Below are positions 6,299-9,175 of a stretch of DNA of 9,175 nucleotides, one piece after another. Under the pieces are notes generated by a model. The model did not search any database. It was not told where the DNA came from and worked only from the letters and a program-made list of their open reading frames with translations. Position 1 is the stretch's first letter. Every line of letters starts with the position of its first letter. The position numbers were made by a program, and so were the translations under genes. Location of the stretch: the NCBI GenBank assembly GCA_964440155.1, contig CAYTRH010000119.1, positions 1 through 9,175 on the forward strand, read 5' to 3'. This DNA is from PFJX01 sp964440155 (GTDB lineage Bacteria; Pseudomonadota; Gammaproteobacteria; Burkholderiales; Thiobacillaceae).

Positions 6299-7427
6299 GC
6301 CGGTCTCCGGTTTGCGCGGCGAGTCGTCGATACAGCGCCAGCGTCGCGTCGAGCATGGCTTGCAGCGGAAACTGCTGCGCCGGCGCCGGCGGTGCTGCGT
6401 GCAGCGTCGCCTGCACCTTGTCGGCGAGCGTCTCGATGTCGCCGGCGGCCACCGCGCCGACCGGGTAGAGCGCGCGCAGGATCTCGCCGACGCCGCCATG
6501 GTCGTAGCCGACCACGCGCACGCCCAGGCTGAGGGCTTCGAGCACGGTGCGCCCGAATGACTCGGGCTGGCTCGAAAGCGACAACACCAGGTCGCTCACC
6601 GCCATGATCTCGCGCAGGTCGTCGCGTTGGCCGGCGAACGTCACGGCGTCGTCCACGCCACGCGCCCGCGCCAGGTCATGCAGCGCCCGCAGGTAAGCCG
6701 CCTTGCGCGGATGTGCGCCGCCGACGATCAGGCCGTGTGCCGCCACGCCGCGTGCGCGCAGCGCGGCGATCAGCGCGATGAAATCCTCGTGGCCCTTCAG
6801 CCGGGTTATGCGGCCCGGCAGCAGTAGCACGCATTGGCCGGCCAGTTGCGGATGCTGCGCGTGCCAACGCGCCAGCCACTCCGGCGCGGGCTGAAACCCA
6901 TATGGAAAACCCGCGGGGTCGACGCCGCGCGGAATGACGACCACCCGGTCATCGGCCAGGTGCGCATAATGCCGCCGTATGTAATCGCGCACCGTCTCCG
7001 ACACCGCGATCACGCATTCGCCGCGCGCCATGATGGCGCTGTAGGCATTGACCGAATACAGGCCATGCACCGTGGTGACGAAGTGCGGCCGCGTCGCCGC
7101 GTCCATGCCGCGCCAGGCCAGCCAGGCGACCCAAGCCGGCATGCGCGAACGGGCATGGACGATGTCCACCGCCTGCTCGCGCAGGAAGCGGCGCAGGCGC
7201 GGCACCAGACGCAGGGTCGAGAGCGACTTGCGGCCGATCGCCCAGGCATGATGTTGCGAACCCTCGCGTTCGAGCTGCGCCACCATGCGCCCGCCGGCGG
7301 ACATCACCAGCGAGCGGTGACCGGCGGCGACCAGCGCGCGGCCCACTTCCAGGGTGCCGCGTTCGACGCCGCCAGATTCCAGTTCCGGCAGCATCTGCAA
7401 TACGCACAGTGGGCGTTCAGTGAACAT
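6291..7427 (-). CDS. Glycosyltransferase family 4 (operon copy)
   Basis: A 378-residue GT-B retaining glycosyltransferase. VLQMLPELESGGVERGTLEV (9-28) is the acceptor-domain glycine loop with the G-G-V/A-E motif; VTTVHGLYS (118-125) and VIAVSE (139-144) are usual in GT4 linkers; LLPGRITRLKGHEDFI (202-217) opens the donor domain; PESFGRTVLEAL gives the E-x7-E pair E289 and E297, followed by VRVVGYDHGGVGEIL (303-317). Length is typical. Its ATG lies 11 bases inside the end of the ELM1-family gene and its TGA 8 bases inside the start of the GT9 gene, so it is cotranscribed and probably translationally coupled with both. It is clearly different in sequence from the GT4 protein at 3002-4078 and so unlikely to be a recent duplicate. 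A role in LPS core or O-antigen assembly is inferred from its neighbours. Confidence 0.93.
   Translation of the reverse strand: MFTERPLCVLQMLPELESGGVERGTLEVGRALVAAGHRSLVMSAGGRMVAQLEREGSQHHAWAIGRKSLSTLRLVPRLRRFLREQAVDIVHARSRMPAWVAWLAWRGMDAATRPHFVTTVHGLYSVNAYSAIMARGECVIAVSETVRDYIRRHYAHLADDRVVVIPRGVDPAGFPYGFQPAPEWLARWHAQHPQLAGQCVLLLPGRITRLKGHEDFIALIAALRARGVAAHGLIVGGAHPRKAAYLRALHDLARARGVDDAVTFAGQRDDLREIMAVSDLVLSLSSQPESFGRTVLEALSLGVRVVGYDHGGVGEILRALYPVGAVAAGDIETLADKVQATLHAAPPAPAQQFPLQAMLDATLALYRRLAAQTGDRRG
6305..6308 (-). promoter_or_regulatory. Shine-Dalgarno GGAG fixing the GTG start of the second GT9 gene
   Basis: On the minus strand GGAG is followed by 6 bases and then GTG at 6298-6296. It lies inside the last codons of the upstream GT4 gene and argues against the more distant in-frame start codons, which are buried deep in that gene. 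Confidence 0.65.
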
Positions 7428-8355
7428 GGTGCGGTGTGAACCAGCGGTCGAGCAGATGGCGGGCGCAACGCGTGGCTTCGTCCAGCGGCTGCGCCGGCGG
7501 CAGCGAGCCGCTGACCCGCCAATCGGAAAAACGGGTCACCCAGCCGCGCTGCACCAACCCGCGAATGCCGCGCGCCACCCGGCTCTCCCGGCCATTCGGC
7601 GTCAGATCGAACAGGCCGACGCGGGCGCCGGCGGTGAGCGCCTCGAACACCATGGACACGCTGTCCGGCGTGATCCACGCTTGCCCGGCCAGGGCGAGCC
7701 GCTGCTCCAGCCAACCGGGCGAGGTTCGAGCATAGGGCGCGATGTCCAGGTGCGGCACGTTGCACGCCTGCAACATGGGCAGGAAGTCGGCCGGCGTGCG
7801 GCGCGACGTGGTCAACGTCCAGTGCAGGTGATCCTGCGCGCGCACGAGCTCGCAGACCTGGCGCGCGATGTCCGCGCCGTCCCAGCGGAAATGCGCGGAA
7901 ACGCCACCGATCAGCAGCAGGCCCTGGTCGGCGGCCTTGTCCGGCGCGGCATACGCGGTATTGATCGCGCCCACCGTAGTGAACACGCGGGGGGACGCGG
8001 GCGGCGCGTCGTGTTCGGGGAGCACGCACAGGTCGAAGCAGGCGAGCGGCAGGCTGGGCCGCATCAGCACTACGATGCGGCCGCCGCGGGCGCGACGCGC
8101 CGCCAGCGCGGCCAGGTGGGTGGCGTGTCCGGCGGCCAGGATCAGGTCGGGGTCGGGCAGGCCGTCACCCGGCGGAAAACGGCAGGCGAGCCAGGCCAGC
8201 AGCGGATGACGCAGAGAGGACGCAGGGATGTCGTGGCATTCGGCCGAGACCAGGCGGTGCAGCGACCGGGCCAGCCCCAACGTCTGTTTCTCGTGGCCCG
8301 GCTTGCCGTCGGTCAGGCGCCAGAGGGTGAGGGTACGGCCGGATGCTGCCGCCAT
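7417..8355 (-). CDS. ELM1-family (DUF1022/COG3660) GT-B-like protein
   Basis: A 312-residue protein of the bacterial family named after plant mitochondrial fission factor ELM1. Signatures seen: WRLTDGKPGHEKQTLGLA (12-29), the family opening; LILAAGHATHLAALA (71-85); LLIGGVSAHFRWD (147-159); LTTSRRTP (181-188); and ITPDSVSMVFEALTAGARV (228-246), with a D-S-V-S-M-x-x-E-A pattern recalling nucleotide-sugar sites in MurG-like GT-B folds. Bacterial members have no well-established reaction; a glycosyltransferase-like role is inferred from the fold and from its place at the head of an LPS-type operon. ATG 8355 is chosen because the conserved sequence starts right after it; an in-frame ATG at 8445 would add a 30-residue tail lying in the control region shared with aroQ. 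The stop overlaps the next gene by 11 bases. Confidence 0.87.
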   Translation of the reverse strand: MAAASGRTLTLWRLTDGKPGHEKQTLGLARSLHRLVSAECHDIPASSLRHPLLAWLACRFPPGDGLPDPDLILAAGHATHLAALAARRARGGRIVVLMRPSLPLACFDLCVLPEHDAPPASPRVFTTVGAINTAYAAPDKAADQGLLLIGGVSAHFRWDGADIARQVCELVRAQDHLHWTLTTSRRTPADFLPMLQACNVPHLDIAPYARTSPGWLEQRLALAGQAWITPDSVSMVFEALTAGARVGLFDLTPNGRESRVARGIRGLVQRGWVTRFSDWRVSGSLPPAQPLDEATRCARHLLDRWFTPHHVH

Positions 8356-8468
8356 GTCCGGTGAGTCGGGTGGAATTGCGCGATGCCGGCGATTCTCGCC
8401 GAATTCTGGACAGATGCGTGCGAATTCCGGCACACTCGCCGCCATTCGAAACCACGGCCCGCTCCCCC
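8356..8468. promoter_or_regulatory. Divergent intergenic region between LPS operon and aroQ
   Basis: These 113 bases separate the head of the minus-strand operon from aroQ. They hold a perfect 6-base dyad with a 3-base loop (8387-8401, CGGCGA/TCGCCG) and two GAATTC sites 21 bases apart (8401-8406, 8422-8427). On the plus strand TGGACA (8407-8412) and CACACT (8431-8436), 18 bases apart, are a weak sigma-70-like pair for aroQ. No convincing promoter for the operon was seen. Confidence 0.4.
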
Positions 8469-8969
8469 ATGCCCCGCAGGCGTTCGCCGAAAGTCCCCGC
8501 CGTTCAGGAACCCGCGGCCGCCGTTGCGGCCAAGCGCATCCTGGTGCTGCACGGGCCGAATCTCAACCTGTTGGGCACGCGCGAGCCCGCGCATTATGGC
8601 ACGCAGACCCTGGCCGAGATCGATGCCGCGCTGGTGGAGCAGGGCGCGGCAGTGGGCGTGCCGGTCGACTGTTTCCAAAGCAACGCCGAGCATGCGCTGA
8701 TCGAGCGCGTGCATGCGGCCGGCGGCGACGGCACCGCGTTCATCATCATCAATCCTGCCGCCTACACCCACACCAGCGTGGCCTTGCGCGACGCGCTCGC
8801 GGCGGTGGCCATCCCGTACATCGAGGTGCATCTGTCCAACGTGCACGCCCGCGAACCCTTCCGCCAGCACTCGTACTTTTCCGACAAGGCGGAGGGCGTG
8901 ATTTCCGGGTTGGGTGCCATGGGCTATCTGTTCGCCCTGGGCTATGCCCTCCACGCCCTGGAGGAATGA
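8469..8969 (+). CDS. aroQ: 3-dehydroquinate dehydratase, type II
   Basis: A 166-residue cytoplasmic enzyme that dehydrates 3-dehydroquinate to 3-dehydroshikimate in the shikimate pathway, normally a dodecamer. The type II signature is complete: ILVLHGPNLNLLGTREPAHYG (24-44) with R38 and the catalytic tyrosine Y43; FQSNAEHALIERVH (69-82); INPAAYTHTSVALRDAL (94-110) with N95; EVHLSNVHAREPFR (119-132), the active-site Glu/His and substrate-binding segment; and the GLGAMGY tail. Most homologues are about 145-150 residues and start just before ILVLHGPN; here about 20 extra residues, first basic then Ala/Pro-rich, precede it. No Shine-Dalgarno is seen before ATG 8469 and no obvious later start exists, so the extension is probable but unproven. 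The stop is 6 bases before accB, the common aroQ-accB gene order, so the two are likely cotranscribed. Confidence 0.96.
   Translation: MPRRRSPKVPAVQEPAAAVAAKRILVLHGPNLNLLGTREPAHYGTQTLAEIDAALVEQGAAVGVPVDCFQSNAEHALIERVHAAGGDGTAFIIINPAAYTHTSVALRDALAAVAIPYIEVHLSNVHAREPFRQHSYFSDKAEGVISGLGAMGYLFALGYALHALEE
8960..8964 (+). promoter_or_regulatory. Shine-Dalgarno GGAGG of accB, inside the aroQ end
   Basis: GGAGG overlaps the last codons of aroQ and lies 11 bases before ATG 8976, slightly longer spacing than ideal. Its position suggests coupled translation of aroQ and accB. Confidence 0.6.
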
Positions 8970-8975
8970 TTCATC

Positions 8976-9175
8976 ATGGATCTGCGCAAGCTGAAGAAAC
9001 TGATCGATCTGGTGCAGGAGTCCGGCATCGCCGAGCTGGAGATCACCGAAGGCGAGGAAAAGGTGCGCATCACCAGCGCCATCGCCAACAGCCAGCCGGT
9101 GTATGCGCCGGCGCCGATGATGGCTGCGCCGGCGCCGGCCGCACCGGCGGCGCCGGCCGGTCCGGCCGCCGATGC
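8976..9175 (+). CDS. accB: Biotin carboxyl carrier protein of acetyl-CoA carboxylase, N-terminal part
   Basis: Carrier subunit that holds biotin for the carboxylase (AccC) and carboxyltransferase (AccAD) in the first committed step of fatty acid synthesis. The visible 66 residues comprise MDLRKLKKLIDLVQESGIAE and LEITEGEEKVRI, the usual AccB N-terminal segment, then from about residue 41 an Ala/Pro-rich flexible linker. The C-terminal biotinyl domain with its MKM lysine lies beyond the window. The repeated GCGCCGGC-type bases at 9100-9175 encode this linker and are not an independent repeat. accC is expected next, as in most gammaproteobacteria. Confidence 0.96.
   Translation, partial: MDLRKLKKLIDLVQESGIAELEITEGEEKVRITSAIANSQPVYAPAPMMAAPAPAAPAAPAGPAAD

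Noticed and set aside
6299..6499. Upstream extension of the second GT9 gene to an ATG at 6499
   Set aside because: The extra residues are an Arg/Ser-rich out-of-frame reading of the GT4 gene. GTG 6298 with a well-spaced GGAG fits the family start.
8356..8445. 30-residue N-terminal extension of the ELM1-family protein from ATG 8445
   Set aside because: The family sequence starts right after ATG 8355, and the extension would occupy nearly all of the control region shared with aroQ.
9100..9175. GCGCCGGC-type short repeats at the right edge
   Set aside because: They encode the Ala/Pro linker normal for AccB and are explained by codon use.
1..9175. Mobile elements, CRISPR arrays, tRNA or rRNA genes
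   Set aside because: No transposase or integrase motif, no spaced direct repeats and no RNA gene signature was seen on either strand.

Overview
The window is a GC-rich stretch (roughly 70% GC in most genes, about 60% in the leftmost one by hand count on sampled lines). It looks like a chromosomal segment of a Gram-negative proteobacterium. The pair aroQ-accB at the right end is a typical gammaproteobacterial housekeeping arrangement. The rest encodes surface-glycan (lipopolysaccharide core / O-antigen) enzymes, which implies an outer membrane. I cannot name a genus; a Chromatiales-like gammaproteobacterium is a guess.

Layout, left to right. (1) 1-559, minus: the N-terminal half of gmd, GDP-mannose 4,6-dehydratase, running off the left edge. 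(2) 682-1812, plus: a GT9 (heptosyltransferase-type) glycosyltransferase, divergent from gmd. The 122-base gap between them holds a conspicuous long inverted repeat. (3) 1827-2939, minus: a GT10 (fucosyltransferase-type) enzyme, convergent with the GT9 gene. (4) 3002-4078, plus: a GT4 glycosyltransferase, divergent from GT10. (5) A compact four-gene minus-strand operon read from 8355 down to 4045: an ELM1-family GT-B-like protein, a GT4 glycosyltransferase, a second GT9 enzyme, and an O-antigen ligase/polymerase-type membrane protein. Its genes overlap by 11 and 8 bases or are 7 bases apart. The last gene runs 34 bases into the end of the oppositely oriented GT4 gene. (6) 8469-8969 and 8976-9175, plus: aroQ (type II 3-dehydroquinate dehydratase) and the start of accB (biotin carboxyl carrier protein), the right-hand housekeeping boundary.

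Working model (inference): the soluble transferases (two GT9, two GT4, one GT10, and possibly the ELM1 protein) add sugars to lipid A-core or O-unit precursors on the cytoplasmic side. Gmd supplies GDP-4-keto-6-deoxymannose, the precursor of GDP-fucose and related deoxysugars that a GT10 enzyme could use. The multi-pass membrane protein joins or polymerises the O-chain on the periplasmic side. No mobile element, CRISPR array, tRNA or rRNA gene was seen, and no intergenic stretch exceeds 125 bases.

I see no clearly new multi-gene system. The items most worth a second look are the inverted repeat between gmd and GT9, the ELM1-family protein inside an LPS operon, the 34-base tail-to-tail gene overlap, and the pairing of gmd with a GT10 enzyme.
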